From: Cristatella mucedo
Lineage: Eukaryota; Bryozoa; Phylactolaemata; Cristatellidae
Assembly (NCBI GenBank): GCA_009760855.2
Contig: WPIO01000001.1
Coordinates: 24,321,001 to 24,385,000 of the forward strand
Length of the DNA: 64,000 nt
Direction of reading: 5' to 3'
Position 1 is the stretch's first letter. Every line of letters starts with the position of its first letter. Below the pieces are notes generated by a model. That model saw nothing but the letters and a program-made list of their open reading frames with translations, was not told where the DNA came from and did no database searches. The position numbers and the translations under genes are program-made. This document shows positions 1 to 12,952 of this stretch, piece by piece.

Positions 1-284
1 GATTTTTATGAGCAGCTGTGCAATTTTTCCAATGCAGCTGCATCTTAATAACTTCTGTGTGACATACTTGGAACTTTGTAGCTGCTCTAGTTTCAATGAC
101 AATGTCAGTAGCATGTGAGTATGTTAAGCTTACGAAGGTTGACGGGTTGCCATAGCCATTTGCCGAATGCATCTTTGATACTGAATTCAACATGACTCAC
201 TTGTAGTGATTCTTTTCTGAGCTGCTCTCCCACGTTTACTTGTTGACTGTATGCACGGTACCTCTAACCATATGATGCTTGTTG

Positions 285-405
285 ATATTGTGCATGTTAC
301 CACTAACCATTTGATCATGGTACCTTTACACCATGTAAAGTGCCTAGAAAGAGGCTAAGTTCTCTGAGGGCACTATACAAATGTCTCATTATTATTATTA
401 TTTTG
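285..405 (+). mobile_element. LINE family A 3' end
   Basis: Begins with the GTGCATGTTACCACTAACCA segment seen in full-length copies, then GTAAAGTGCCTAGAAAGAGG, CTAAGTTCTCTGAGGGC, ACTATACAAATG and five ATT repeats. Only the 3' untranslated tail is left. Confidence 0.8.
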
Positions 406-1560
406 TAGGGTTTCTCGAAACTGCCCATCTGCATGGCAAAAACGCACCTGTCATTGTCACACGATCCTACCCTAAAAGGCAGGCCTTCTGGGTTCATGCT
501 GCCAATTCGAGACGTGCGAGCCAGCGTCGGAGCCGGCTTCATCTACCCCCTGGTTGGGGAGGTAAGTTCGATTACTTGCAAAGCCTCGTAAAGGGCAAGA
601 TTTGTCATTGCAGCCTTTGCTCTCGTTATGTCGACAGACCTGCTTACCCTTGTGAGTAGCCTGTGAAGTCAAGTGACTAAGCCTTATAACTAAGAAGCAA
701 TCCTAATATGAAAAGGCTGCTGTGCATATGTATGTGTATTCGTGTGCATGTGCAAGTGTTCGTAGTTACGCATGCGCTTCACCAGTCTGCATTGCACGTG
801 CGTAGATGCTTTTGTATTGCACGATTGAGCAGGTGTGTATTTTAGGCACACGTTTGTGCATTCTAGTATGCAGTGCTCCATGGTGCGCACAAGCTGACTT
901 CTGTGTAGATAACTTCGGTGGCCAAGGAGTTTAGGTGTGCTGCTCTCATCGCCGGAGAAGTTCTGTAGCTTGCCCGAGCTGGTTCGGACGTTTCCATCTG
1001 TTCTTCGAGGGTGGTCTGTCTCTTGGTCTGAGCAAGAAATGCAGATCAGCGGATAAATTGACTTGCTACCATCCGTGAAGCAATAGAGTGCTCTGTGAGA
1101 ACCGTTAGCAGGGTCAGGGCACAGGCCCGTGCAAGAATTTGGGAATCTATAATACTGGTCGGTGCCGCCTGGCTGTACCGAGCCACAAAGAAACCGCTGC
1201 CTTGGGCAAGCAGTCCAGTAATGAAGTTACCAGCTCGGTGAGACACTCGAGCAAAAAAGACCCAGGTCCCGTGTTGAGTCTGTCTGCGTGAATGTGTCTG
1301 TCAGTGCCCATAATAGACCGCCTGCTGGCTGGGTGGATCGTGTGGCTGGCCGGCCTTTGACTGCTTGGATTGCAGCAGCAGCGCTTCTCTCCACTAGCAT
1401 TCTCTGTCTGCTCTCACCTTACACAGCTAGCTCTAAATAAACGACTGCTCTGCTGCGTTATAAGGCTTCTTGCACTGGCTAGCGGTGGGAATTAATTCCA
1501 ACGTACTGAGGGAATCGTGGTCGTCGATCGGGCTTATTTTTAATCTAACACTTGGGCAGT
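406..1560. other. No feature recognised
   Basis: Mixed sequence with a TG/CA-rich patch near 720-860. Open frames are short and have no family motif. Confidence 0.5.
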
Positions 1561-1564
1561 GCAT

Positions 1565-2371
1565 ATATGAGCCCAATGGTGGCAACCCGGGTTACCGAAT
1601 TTCCACAAGTAGAATCGCAATTGTTTATTTTGTGGATAGCTACTCTAAAAAATATATCGATTCGAAGTCGAAAACGTCGTTGACATGATTCAGGAGCAGC
1701 ACCGTCAGAATCATGTCGAAGCAATCTGAAGACCAATGTGCACAAGATCTCAATGAAAGATGCACACTATGGTTGGCTATAACGATGATGTAAAGATGTT
1801 AGCAATGATGTTCTTAACAACACCAGTGGAACTGGTGTGCAAGTTCTTGGAAACATTTCCCGGGAACTTCATTGCCATCCGCTGGTCTGAAAAGATTATG
1901 CAGGAGGTCCGGAATCGCGGCGCTAGTGCTCGCCTGGGTAGTATTGCTGATAGTGAGGACGAAGATCCTGACAATATTGGTGCACCGTTGGCGGCAGCAT
2001 CCGATATGGCGCAGACTCGTGGCAGAAAAAAGAGCATCAGCGCAGGAGGCTGCTCCGGGCATGCAAATACGCTCCGTGGGGCACCCGAAGACGGCACCAG
2101 TGGTTGTCCCAAATCAGCCATCAATCTTGAGCTATTTCTCGAAAAAATTGACTCAATTTTCGTGATCGAATCCTGGGTCCTTGCCCTGGATCTGGTCAGC
2201 CGCTGTGCACTTGCACAATTAAAATCGTTTTCGAAATCGCTGTCTTTCTGCTGACGAATAGAACTCGACGAGCCCGACATTTTTATCTAATTTGCATATA
2301 ATTTGGACCAATATTCAGGTAGTTAGCCCGGGTTACCATGGTAACCCGGGTTACCACCATCGGGCTCATAT
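1565..2371. mobile_element. TIR-bounded element, about 0.8 kb, class unknown
   Basis: A 32-bp inverted pair at 1565-1596 and 2340-2371 matches at 30 of 32 bases (core ATGAGCCC, GGTGG, AACCCGGGTTACC). The interior holds overlapping open frames on both strands (plus 1760-2254, minus 2280-1777) that I do not recognise. It contains no recognisable transposase, so it is probably a non-autonomous DNA transposon. Confidence 0.5.
2327..2350. repeat. 24-bp perfect palindrome at the right TIR
   Basis: CCCGGGTTACCA/TGGTAACCCGGG, perfectly self-complementary around position 2338/2339 and overlapping the inner edge of the right TIR. Confidence 0.9.
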
Positions 2372-2375
2372 CGCC

Positions 2376-5300
2376 TTGTTGCACCCGCTTGGGTAATTGC
2401 ACTGCTTATTCCTTACAATAATTCCTCAAAGTTAGAAAGCAGAAACGTTTGTTGCTTCCACGTTGCAAGTCTGTCTGCAAAACAAGTGTCCGTTGTATGG
2501 TCATTGATAGAGTCGTTTCCACTCACTTCGGCTGCAGGATGCTCTCACGAGCGAACCTGGGTCTGTGCAGAAGCTGCCACTGGTTGAGTAGAATGTGGTA
2601 ATGCTATATTAGATAGCTACTGTAACTGGCCATGTTGCCCATAAAAGCTGACGTTTTTGCGTTCGTACTGCCTTGCATGAGCACTTCAAAGTTTCTATAT
2701 AGATATGGGCTTCTAAGGATATTAACATCAGTACTATAAATTCAAAGAGCTATACCATCCAAAGTGCAATACAATCTAAAGTCCAGGTCGAAAGTGTTTT
2801 TGAAGAATTAGCTCAAACTACGATTAGGGATACGATCTTCAAGAGGTTGACGAGGAATTATTCGATTGAGCCCGTGCTTGGCTGCTCAGAGGAGCAACTA
2901 TGGGTGAAAGGAAGTTGGGGGAGGATTCCTTATTTTTCTGAGAGAAGGGTGCGTGGGTAAGAGAAGCTTGTAAGCAATATGTCCCAAGCTGGAGGAGGAG
3001 CTTGTATATAAGGCGTCTGCAGCTGATCATTTTTTGCCGGGCAAACTCCTGGTGTGGAATGCACAGTCGTCTTACCCTTTATGTGAAGATAATGTTGGCA
3101 CGTGTCACAAAAACCGGTTCAGAAAATAAGGTAGCGACAGCCTACAGCAGGGTGACTAGTGCATTTGCAAATGCACTGTGGTATATGCTGTTAGGTAAGC
3201 AGGTGTATCAAGTTACACAGGAAACAACAAGTTACCAAACGTCGCAAGCCGCGAGGGGTTCAAATGATCTTTAGTGAGAAATCTAATGCTGCCACTGAAT
3301 GGCAGGCGTTTCGATGGTGGCATACTTGCAAACCAACCCGTCTGGTCGATTGCCCTAATCAGTAGGTGACCCTGTTGCCAGGCATCGGTATCCGGAATCG
3401 GTATCCGGTATCCTTTTCGTGCTCGTTTGTTGCATGCATTCACGTGTGGGTGCACCGGACCTGCTGGGGCAATCTCGCTCTTCAGTCCGTGATGTCACTT
3501 TCGGGCTGAGCAAAAGTGAGGGACTGCTGCCATTTTAGTATCAGCAGTCTCTCTTGCCCTTTCAAAGCGATCGCTCCATCTTTCTACCCTTGTACCAAGT
3601 TGGCTCCCTGTGCTGTGCATGTTTTGCTTTGGATTTATGCATAGTGTGACTCGCATGAAATTCAGGCGCATGTAGCACTGCTGACGCTCGCTCGCCTGGT
3701 GATGCCGATGACTCGGAAACCATCCTTTGAGCGGCTCTGTGGTTTCGGCTTGGTTATTTCGCGCAGTTGCTGCCAAGGTTATTCCAAATGTGCGCTTGCT
3801 TGCCCGGCCTGCCGGTAGTATTGATTTGATGTGCACGTTTTGAAGTCTAAGCTGCGGGTGGGCAGGAGGAGCAGGAATGTGGAGTGCCTGGAAGCCGATA
3901 GTCTACACCTTCCAAGCCACTGTCACAGATCAGAAATGTACTTGGCGAACACCTCGCTCACGACTTGTGACCTAGTCAGACAAAAATCTGTGGTAACCTT
4001 GACTGCCCCACGTTGACTGCCCCACTAAGTATACTGGGGTTAAACCCTGCTTTGGTGCTTACACGGGTGCCAAAAATAAATCTATGACCAAGAATAGTTT
4101 GAAATTATTCTGAAAATTATAAACTAGTAAAACGAAAGCATCCCGATAAATTGTATGACCAAATGCTTGCAGTTAGCAAGCACATCCTTGTGAATTTTCT
4201 AAGCAAATGCTTACTTTAAGCTGTGGTGTCAAATGGTAAGGGGCGATTTGTGTGTATGATCCTTTAATTAAACTACGATGCACTTCTGCTTACACGGGCT
4301 GTCTTGACACAAGATGGTTTGCTAAAGGCAGTTTTTATAGATTAAATGCATGCACTTAGCTTGAAGATCCCTTAATGGAGGCCATACTCTGTACGCAGCA
4401 TGGTTAGCCTAAGAAAGTGAGTAGCCTTAATACTCTTTATGGTAACACCTACGGCTACTAATTGACGTAATAGGCTGTTTCCACCAGGTCGAGGTATGCT
4501 GTTTTTGAAATGCGTTGTGGTTCGGGTAGCTGCTATTCATTTTCGGATTGCCGCCGGCCTGATTAGCCGTTACTGTGGTGTTTTTGTCACGTAGTGTGCT
4601 GATAGTTGTGGCTCTTCACTCTCGAGCCTGTGTACATCGTTGTAGATGAGCACTATGCCGGGCCTTCCCACGCGGCCATGCTTCTTCGACATTGACATCA
4701 ACTTGCAGACAGGGGAAATTGAAGGCCTCAGCTAAAAAAAAAAGTGACCAAAAGAAATGAGAGATTGGCTTGATGGTGGCCTCAGTCTTAACCTTTGTCT
4801 ATGGCCACTGACGGTGACATCTAAACCCTTCCTTATCTGCTAAAGATTTGTGTCACGGATGCTATTTGTAACCCAGGCTGGCGCCTTGCAAATTCCAGCC
4901 TAGGCTTGTATTTGGATGCCTGCCAGACGGGCTCTTTAAATTGACTAGCTGGCATTGGCAGCTGCTGCCACCTTCAAAGCATAGTTACATTCCTTAGCCC
5001 AGCCGATTAACCTGTTGCAATAAATTCACTCTACTGGATCAGAGCCCAGCAGCTCGGTTCGGGTTTTCGTCAGCACTAGAGTTGAATGGAGTCTTTGTCG
5101 ATTCGCTGGGGTTCAGTGAAGACTTGGCCAGCAGTTGGTTGAAAATGATCGTTTATCGTGATTCTGCTGCAGGAGACCGTCTAGCAGCTGCATCAAGCCT
5201 GGCATCTCATCTTGCTATGCCCCTGCAGAGGTCGGGTGCTGTCGACCTCTGTCGAGGTTATGTGCAATCTTAACTAAGGGGTTTCGTGAGCCACTACATG

Positions 5301-5439
5301 CACACCTTATTTGGAGAGAATAGAAATGATGGTGCATTACAATAGTATGTCCTTGTATGCAAAAGGAAATCGATTAAGTCGGAGTAAGTTGAACATGTCA
5401 ATGAAACCTGGCAGGTAATTATAATATTATACATTTGTC
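2376..5439. other. No feature recognised
   Basis: Moderately AT-rich unique-looking sequence. All open frames are below about 115 codons with no recognised domain. A short repeated CGGTATCCGG patch sits near 3385-3410. Confidence 0.5.
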
Positions 5440-6100
5440 TAGAACCCTTGAAGAACTAAATCTCTTTCTGGGTACTGCACATAAACCGGTCAAAAAGCAC
5501 ATTAGCTGATTAGTGAATAGAAAAGCACAGTTGCGGCATGCATAAGCACATAATGGACCAGTGCTGTGAAGAACATCTGCATTCTTGCTTTATTTTAAAT
5601 GTTGTTAAGCTAGGGAATGTCATGGTGTCAGTCAGTAGCAGGTTCCAGCCCTGGGGAGTGTATGAACTGAAAAGACTGTCTCCTAAGAATTTTTGGTAGG
5701 ATAGGGCCGTGTTAAACGACCTGAGTCGGGAGCAGGCGGTACGAGGGGAATCCTGAAGAGTAATTATAGGTAAGCCGGAGATGGAGAATGAAAGGGCAGC
5801 CTAATAGTTAGTGGCAGGACCTTGAGGTCGACTCACCGCACCTGGTGGGGAGTCGCTGCAAGTCGTGAAGAAGTAGCATGGTAAGGCGTCTGCTACGTTT
5901 ACGAGTGGCAGGTATACCTGCCGAGTTGTGCACCATCTACAACTGTGTGTTGCTCAGACATCAAGACCCGCAAAGAGAGTGCTACGAAGTCTAGACGGGA
6001 TGTCACAAATACATGGACTGGCTGGGGTGTGGTCTTTTCTAAGCACTCCTGAATTCTTGCAATATTATGTAGCTGGCAGTGGGCAGGCTTAGTTATCTAG
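5440..6100 (-). mobile_element. Degenerate LINE family A, 3' half
   Basis: The tail complement GAACTAAATCTCTTTCTGGG is near 5460. A diverged C-terminal reverse-transcriptase region follows, clear by comparison with the 46.4-47.5 kb copy (GACCTTGAGGTCGACTCACC, AGACGGGATGTCACAAATAC and CATGGACTGGCTGGGGTGTG read as its complement). No open frame survives. Confidence 0.65.
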
Positions 6101-7311
6101 TAAAGGTTGCTAAGATTCCGTGCAGATGCTAGAGGGATATGAAAGCCAAGCTAATTGTGGCGTTCAGCTTTCCTGTTTCCGATCTGCATCAAGTTTGTCC
6201 ATAGCTAGTAATTTGTTCGGTCGACATTCAATTTGAGACAATGCTGTTTAAGCAGAAGTGTCGGCAACGGATGCTGCGAAACAATTTGTGGAATCTTGAA
6301 ATGCTCGAAGGCTTAGAGAAGGATTAGAGTATTGCTGTTTGCGATCACTGTGGTGTGAAGGTGAGCATAAGTTGTGAAACTAAGTGGAACATAAACTAAT
6401 TCTCGAGATGTAATAAATATCCTTCGAAGGCTCATCGGGTGGCTGGTCGTTGACATCGTTGGCTCTGAAATGTATTCCACGAAGATACGAACCAAGCTTA
6501 TGCAGTCCATGCAATGCCAAATTGTCTTGTTCAATTAAGTTATCGTCATGCGTTCTGTTGTTGCAGTTTTCCAGGCTTGGTTGGCCATTTGGTTGGCTCT
6601 GCATAATGTACAGCACTTTTTCGAGTAGTTGGCAATTTGACTAGGTCTAAGGCGGCAATGTCCCGCATAGCTAAGCTATGGCATCATCGGCCGGCACCTG
6701 CAAGCTTCGCCTTCATGTGGAGGTGCTGTTGCAAGCACGTATGTAAGGCAGTTGACTTCCCCCATCGTCCAAGTGTGACATTGCAATAATACAATGACAT
6801 GTTTATAGCACCCTAAGATAGAAAGGCTCTACGAGAACCAAATCTATTTAAAGGCACTGTACGTAAGATGTGGCCTGTCGGAAACCCTCCCTCCTGCTTT
6901 CAAAACTCGTGCCATATTCCTAAGGAATCCCCCTATGGCCTGTAACCAACCAGGTTCGTTAAATCTTGGTTCTCTCTACCTGCAGTCACTTCATATCTTC
7001 AATTATTTCCGACCAAGGAACGAATGTCATGTCAACTCTCCAAGCACGAGCGCTTGCATTCGTTAATTCATCATGGGGATTCAACTCAGATATGCTTAGT
7101 TTCGATCTGTGACGTAAGTACAGTAGAAACCGAGCCGATATGGGTGGGATCAAAAACTAATTCGGCAAATCTTTTGGACAGTTTTTCTGGCCTGCAGTTA
7201 GCCCTTCTCCAAAGCTGGTCCTGTGGGTTTACTAATAAATGCGTGCTTCATCTCTGCCACTAAATACGTGGCTGACTTCGACCTTGCTTACTTCGACTGC
7301 AAGGCAAGCAG
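6101..7311. other. No feature other than a LINE tail relic
   Basis: Apart from the relic at 6.81-6.87 kb, nothing coding or repetitive was recognised. Confidence 0.45.
6808..6872 (-). mobile_element. LINE family A tail relic
   Basis: Complement of the shared tail: ATAGCACCCTAAGATAGAAA, ACCAAATCTATTTAAAGGCA. No coding part. Confidence 0.5.
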
Positions 7312-7395
7312 CCTTTCAGCCTTTACAGCATATGTAAAGAGCCAAGGGAGATCAAGTTCTCTGAGGGCGCTATGCAGATGTATTATAGTAATAAT
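7312..7395 (+). mobile_element. LINE family A tail, plus orientation
   Basis: TTTACAGCATATGTAAAGAG, ATCAAGTTCTCTGAGGGCGC, TATGCAGATGTATTATAG. It runs straight into the opposite-facing tail starting near 7385. Confidence 0.7.
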
Positions 7396-7612
7396 AATAC
7401 ACTCGATAAAGCGCCCTCGGAGAATTCAATCTCTCTCTAGGCGCTTTGCATTTGCTGCAAAGAAAACGCGATCGACGGTGAGTGGTATCATTGTTGATAA
7501 ACAGCATGAATAACATGGTTAGGGGGTGCGGCACAGGGTCAAAGGGTACAGGGGTGGGGCACAGGGTCAGCGTGCAAGTGTGGTTAGTAGCAGTATGCAC
7601 AGAGTCGGCACG
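7385..7612 (-). mobile_element. LINE family A 3' end, minus orientation
   Basis: The complement shows ATT repeats, then GATAAAGCGCCCTCGGAGAA, CTCTCTAGGCGCTTTGCATT, and the CATGAATAACATGGTTAGGG and TATGCACAGAGTCGGCACG segments of the 3' UTR. Confidence 0.8.
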
Positions 7613-9495
7613 TATTATCTCAATTGATTAACAGTGCCATTCATCTATCACACTAGGCCCACCCAGTGATTATGGTCAAGCCGAACGAACAGCAGATGAC
7701 CCGTGTCATGTCAAAAACTAGCCGTACTACCGCGATTAAAGAAAAACGCTGAATCATCAGTCATTTATTTATCGGCCGACGAGCCTCAGCTGCAATCATC
7801 CTTCCTGCAGCAGGCGGTTGCCGCTGGATTGGAACCTGTGAGCTTGTGTGACTACAACCTGCTACAACTGTGCTAAGACCAGAGGCAAAGTAGAGTCGGT
7901 TGATTAAACTCATAAATGAAATGAGAATTAAGTACTGATATACTCATCCTTTACTTGAAGCAGGAGACTCTTAGCGGCTTTCGCCTCCCTTGCAGCTGGC
8001 TCTGCAGAATTGCATGCTGCCGCACTACTCCGACCGATGGCCTTTGTAGTGAAGTGTCAGCCAGAATTCTCCAGCCGGTCCGCTTTTTTGTGCCGCGACC
8101 ATAAAGTGTCACTGTTTCTGGTTGTGGGATTACTATTGCTCACAACCCCAAATGTGAAATAAATAAAAGCAGCTCCGCCACATACGCCGAAGTGCATTAC
8201 CCACAAAAATGCAACATGGTAAAAGGTTTTAGCCTGACAGATACAAAATGCTGCAAGTGGAATTTGCAGTTAATTTATGTCGAAGCCAGGAATCCTCCGA
8301 GACTGAAGAGATTTTACTATGACGATTATGTAGCAGCACCTGAACTTTCATCCAATGTCATTTGCCACAAACACGGCTCGGAATGGGTGCTAGTCCTTGC
8401 AGATGCATGACAGCGTTTGGCGACGCTAGCGGCTCGAGAAGTACGGCTCACAAGTTGGATGTGCTGCACCGACACAGGCACAGGTACGCCGACGGCAGCA
8501 GAGCACGGCAGTAATCATGAGCGCCCCCTACCGTAATAAGTCCGCCTCTTGGAGCCGTATATTCCAAAACCACCGATGGGCACACCTGCACAGAATAATC
8601 CATGGTGTTCAACTGATTGACCATCACTCAGGATCGCTTTGTCTAAGCCTTAGACGACGGCACATCCTACCCCTGATTATCCTAAATTAGGGACCGCTAG
8701 CAATCTTAAGTACTTTCACAGTCCGATCGCTTTCGCATGCCAGCCAGCGTTTAACTACGCTTTTTCGAAGAGCGGTTATTGCCACAGATGAATAACGGAT
8801 GCTTCACATCATGACGTTCGGCTAAGTGCTATCGCAAAGCAGGAGGCTTTGCCGGCTCCATTCTACGAATTCTTTCAGTGGAGCAAATTAGCCATCATTT
8901 CTACGAAGCTAATCCTGCGATCGTGGCCAGATTTTCTTCCTTTAATCCTTTCATTTCACTACTGAAATTGACTTAGGTATTCCATTTGATCTTTACTTTG
9001 ATGAAGGAGAAGCAAAAGTAGCTCGTAGATATGTAAAAGTTCCATGTTGATTCAGATCTTGCAGTTGGCATAGCCACGTCTGCATCTTCTGGCACGCATT
9101 TCTACAGCTTTGCTATGTGCTGTACTAGTTTTTTGCTCCTGCGATGTAGTCACCACCTTGCTGCCACCGGCCGATCCTTCGTGTGCTGGCCTGAAATAGG
9201 GTTTCTTCTTAAACTGTCGCTGCCGCCAGCCGTGAAGCTGGGAAATTGAGTCACGAAATGCTTACACTGGCGTCGTGCGAGGTAACCTTAATGTGTTTAG
9301 TTTACGCGTAACTCGATTTTTGCTGCCAAAGATACCAAAAGATAGTCTGTAATATCTAGGGAGAGGCTGCGGAGGTCTGTGCTTCAAACGTAGTAGTAGG
9401 CGTCAAAAGCCAGAGGTCATCAGGCGGGCTCGTTCCTAATTGCTCTAGGACGGGACCGCAGTGAGCAATACCCCACGAACATTATCGACTGAGCC
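7613..9495. other. No feature recognised
   Basis: No open frame above 72 codons, no motif and no clear repeat. Confidence 0.5.
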
Positions 9496-9660
9496 TTTTC
9501 ACGCTAGGTAAGGTGATTGCTTTTCAAGACCTCGTGTTCCGGTGTCGTGAGTTCGAATCCTGCGGTGGGCGATCCTTTGTCGCCGCTGCAAGCGGTGGTG
9601 ATAGCCGCATAGGCTCTGCTGTCGCTATACAAAAGAGGCTGTTGAATCAGCTAGTATTTT
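9496..9660 (+). mobile_element. SINE-A copy
   Basis: A GCTAGGTAAGGTGATTGC head followed by the B box AGTTCGAATCC, a GCGGTGGGCGATCC core, a AAGCGGTGGTGATAGCC box and a CTGTCGCTATACAAAAGAGG tail. Head and boxes indicate a tRNA ancestor. Confidence 0.85.
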
Positions 9661-12500
9661 TTAGCCGCAGCACCTCCCCCCTCCCGACAGCTTCTGCTGG
9701 GTGGGCGGGGTTGACCGGCCTACAAAAGAATTTAGTAAACTCAATAATTGAACAGAGCACGGCATCGCAGCTCCGGTGCCTTGCAGGCGTCGCAAATTCG
9801 GGTTGCAATGTCTCCTCAGAGAGTGCGACCACTTTAACTCCTACGAATGGAGCGCCCCGCCTGCGGCACCAACGTTCGACGCTGGTTTCCCTCGAAGCGG
9901 GGCGGGGCGGAACTGTCGCTATCTTTTGAGGGAGTCGTATTTCTAGGGTTGGCGAGTGAGTAATTCTCCGAGGCGGCGGGCGCCGGCTTGCGGAGGCCCG
10001 ACACAGCGCGCCGCCGTGCCCTGCTTCGCTGCCGCCGCGGCGCTACCTCCCCCCCCCCCAGCGCAGCCACGGGCTCTGTGCGAACCAGCAGTAGGGTTTG
10101 AGACTTGAGCGACTTAAACGCCGAGCTAAATATAGCACCAAGATTTTCAGCAGTTTGTTGATTAACAGCTAAAGTGAACGGCAAAAATAGCAACAATGGT
10201 TCGAATAGCAAGTTTTTTTTTTAGATGGCCAGCATAGCTTTTCCGAGCGGGTTTCGACAAGAGATTAGTTGCCCCTCAAGGTCGCAGTTTACCACCCACC
10301 GCACCCCAACCAACCCCATGCCAAAGTCCCGGCTACGCTCTCATTAAGAGAAGCACCCGCGCTTTTGCTCGGGCTGCCGTGGGTCTTGGGAGACACTTGG
10401 TGCGTGCTCGTGTCATCACCGCGTACCGACGAAGGTCGGTACGCGAGCGCACGCCAAAAGAAGCTGACAGCAATCAATGAATGAATGAATGAATGAGAGC
10501 AGGCTCGGACGCTGCGGAGGCGCATCTCCCCAAGCAAATATTTGAAAAGTATCAGCTACCGGAGCGGCGGCAATAGCAGGAGGAGGGTCGCGGTGCCTCG
10601 CGAACCCTGGAACCCTTGGGCTAATTCCTAGCTGTGCACGTACAGGTTATTGGAATGCCTCGTCTGGACCCACGCCTCGACGAGCTGCTGCCGTCGCCAT
10701 TCCTAGCGGGAATCCTACGTTAAACATGATGTGTACCGAGCAGAATGCGAGGAAGACGTACGCTACTTAGTACACGGTCCTATGAGTGTGCTCGCGTGGA
10801 AGAGTTGTGCAGGATGCTGAAAAGTGTTAGCCACGCGAGCTCGCGTGTATCTGAACGTAAGGAAACTTTATGCAAGGTGAAGCTGAATTGCAAAACTTCC
10901 GCAGATAGTGGAAGATAAGGCGACTTACCCTCATTTGGCTCAGTTGCGGCCGTCCGAAACATTGCCGCAGGCTACTTACTCTTCAACGCTTCGTCACAGA
11001 AGTCTAAACAAACTAAAGAGTCGTCGGATCCAAACGAAATTGCAGCAAGACTAGACGTAAAAAAGTAATCTGAATGCGCTAGCAGAACAGAATCTCATAT
11101 AAGGAATAATAATCATTAATAGATTATATATACATTAGTATATTAATGAGATATTTATATTGAGATATAAGATTTTAATCGTTCGCTGTGCGACAATTAT
11201 ATGTGCCTGAAAAGTAAAATTTCTAGGGAAAGAGGCTACTTAACACAGATATAATGAGTAAATCAAGATTAATATCGCATCTCGACTAATTAAAGTGAGA
11301 AAGTCCGCTTGCCGCAAGATAGCATTTGCGTCACGTGACAGTATGGCGCGCTTACGTCACGCGGCAAGATAGCAAACTTCTGTCAAACGGCGAGATGGCA
11401 CAGCGTTGTCTTTCGTGACGGAACTACTGTTACTCAGCGAAGCGAGTCCACGGGATGCAGTGAGCTGCTCGTAAGTGATTAGGAATGTGCGAGGTGAGCG
11501 ATTGGTAGGGTTACCCAGTGCGGCAGCACTGCGTTTGGGATACTGTTCGATTGACGCAAACTTGTTTTCGGAGGTCTCTGCATTCGCTACCCGGAGCAGT
11601 GAGCATCTCGAAGTGCACTCTGGTTTGCGAAGCTTGGAGAAGGCCCATCTTCGGGTGCAGTGCAGGTGTCGCACGGAAAACTTGGCTTTCAGAGGGGCCG
11701 CGACAATGTACGGGACCTCGACTGTTCTTCTATTGATAGAGCCCAACAGCAGACGGGTCGGTGGACGGAATCACTTTCGGCTCAAAGAGAAAAGGAATTT
11801 CTCTGCTCTGCTGGTCGATCTGCCTTTTCTTGCTATGGAGAAAACCTTACCGGTACCGTACGTTCCCTGAGACATCGACGCGATCCACAGAGTACTCCTA
11901 TAGCGTTCCTTACATAGGTACGCACGCGATCGCAGGGCTACATAAAATAAATATGGTCGCCATTAAGAAGCATTTTCGGAACTGTCAGCTTCGTAAGCAG
12001 CCCAAACGCAGTCAGCGCTGGAGGCTGCGTTAGTTACAAATAGCGTGATCTGATCATGCGGTGTCCTCGTTTGCGGTGCCTCGCATCTAGATAGCTTTCT
12101 GCTCGGCTCGCAAAAGATGGAGCTTGCGTTGGAGACATGGCTAGCGGCCAGAGCGGAAGTCCGGCTTGCGAAGACTGGCTGCGCCGCAGTTTGGGAACGG
12201 AGCCTCGAGGAGTTGGAGGGCGCTCGGCGAGAGTAATGAGTGCACGCGCTCGCAGAGCTCTTGGACGCGCACCGGGCTCGACATTCTTTCCACACCCCCC
12301 CCCCAAAGGCCGGCTTCACTGCTCCACTCCACCCCTTACTACCCGCACGATTTTTTCTCACTGCCCCCTCGGTCTCTCCTTCTATTCCTCGATGCCTCCA
12401 CCCATTATTTCCTTCTGCTCTCTTTGTCAAGTGTCTCTTTGTCATATGATTGCTATTAATAGCTTTGAGCATGCATGAAATCTCAACTGGTGTGTACTGC
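9661..12500. other. Mixed GC-rich and AT-rich intergenic DNA
   Basis: GC-rich patches at 9.9-10.1 and 12.1-12.4 kb contain poly-C runs. A strongly AT-rich patch lies at 11.09-11.18 kb. Open frames overlap on both strands without family motifs, so I do not call genes. Confidence 0.4.
11311..11402. promoter_or_regulatory. Candidate regulatory repeats with CACGTG and CGTCA sites
   Basis: Three copies of (C/G)GGC(A/G)AGAT(A/G)GCA-like sequence (11311, 11361, 11388) lie around a perfect palindrome GTCACGTGAC (11330-11339) and TTACGTCACG at 11352. E-box and CRE-type half sites next to direct repeats suggest a promoter or enhancer. No downstream gene was recognised, so this is speculative. Confidence 0.25.
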
Positions 12501-12506
12501 TTGCGA

Positions 12507-12607
12507 CTCTGTCTGTCTCTGTCTGGCCCTGTCTGTCTCTGTCTCTGTCTCTGTCTCCGCCTCTGCCTCTGTCTCTGTCTCTGTCTCTGTCTCTGTCTCT
12601 GTCTCTG

Positions 12608-12700
<93 letters not shown>
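12507..12700. repeat. (CTGTCT)n then (CT)n microsatellite
   Basis: Hexamer-like CTGTCT variants, then about 88 bp of pure CT from 12613. Confidence 0.95.
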
Positions 12701-12702
<2 letters not shown>

Positions 12703-12791
12703 CTATCTACGTATCTCGCACGACAAGCGAAACGGAGCAGCTGAAGCAGGAGACAATTTAGCAAGCGATTTCGAAGATTTAACAGTGTCCT

Positions 12792-12952
12792 AGCTGATTA
12801 AACACCCTCTTTTGTATAGCGACAGAAGAGCCTTTATGGCTATCACCACCGCTTGAAGTGGCGATAAAGATTCGCCCACCGCAGGAATCGAACCCACGAC
12901 CTCGCGACAGAGGTCGTGGAAGCAACCGCCTCACCTAGTGTGCCATCACGCC
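12792..12952 (-). mobile_element. SINE-A copy, best preserved
   Basis: On the minus strand it has the A-box region TGGCACACTAGGTGAGG, the B box GGTTCGATTCC, a CGGTGGGCGAATC core and a GTCGCTATACAAAAGAGGGT tail. It is the cleanest SINE-A copy in the window and lies just past the CT microsatellite at 12.7 kb. Confidence 0.85.

Noticed and set aside
9513-9929. 138-codon open frame
   Set aside because: Its first part is the SINE-A copy. The rest is GC-rich sequence with no motif.
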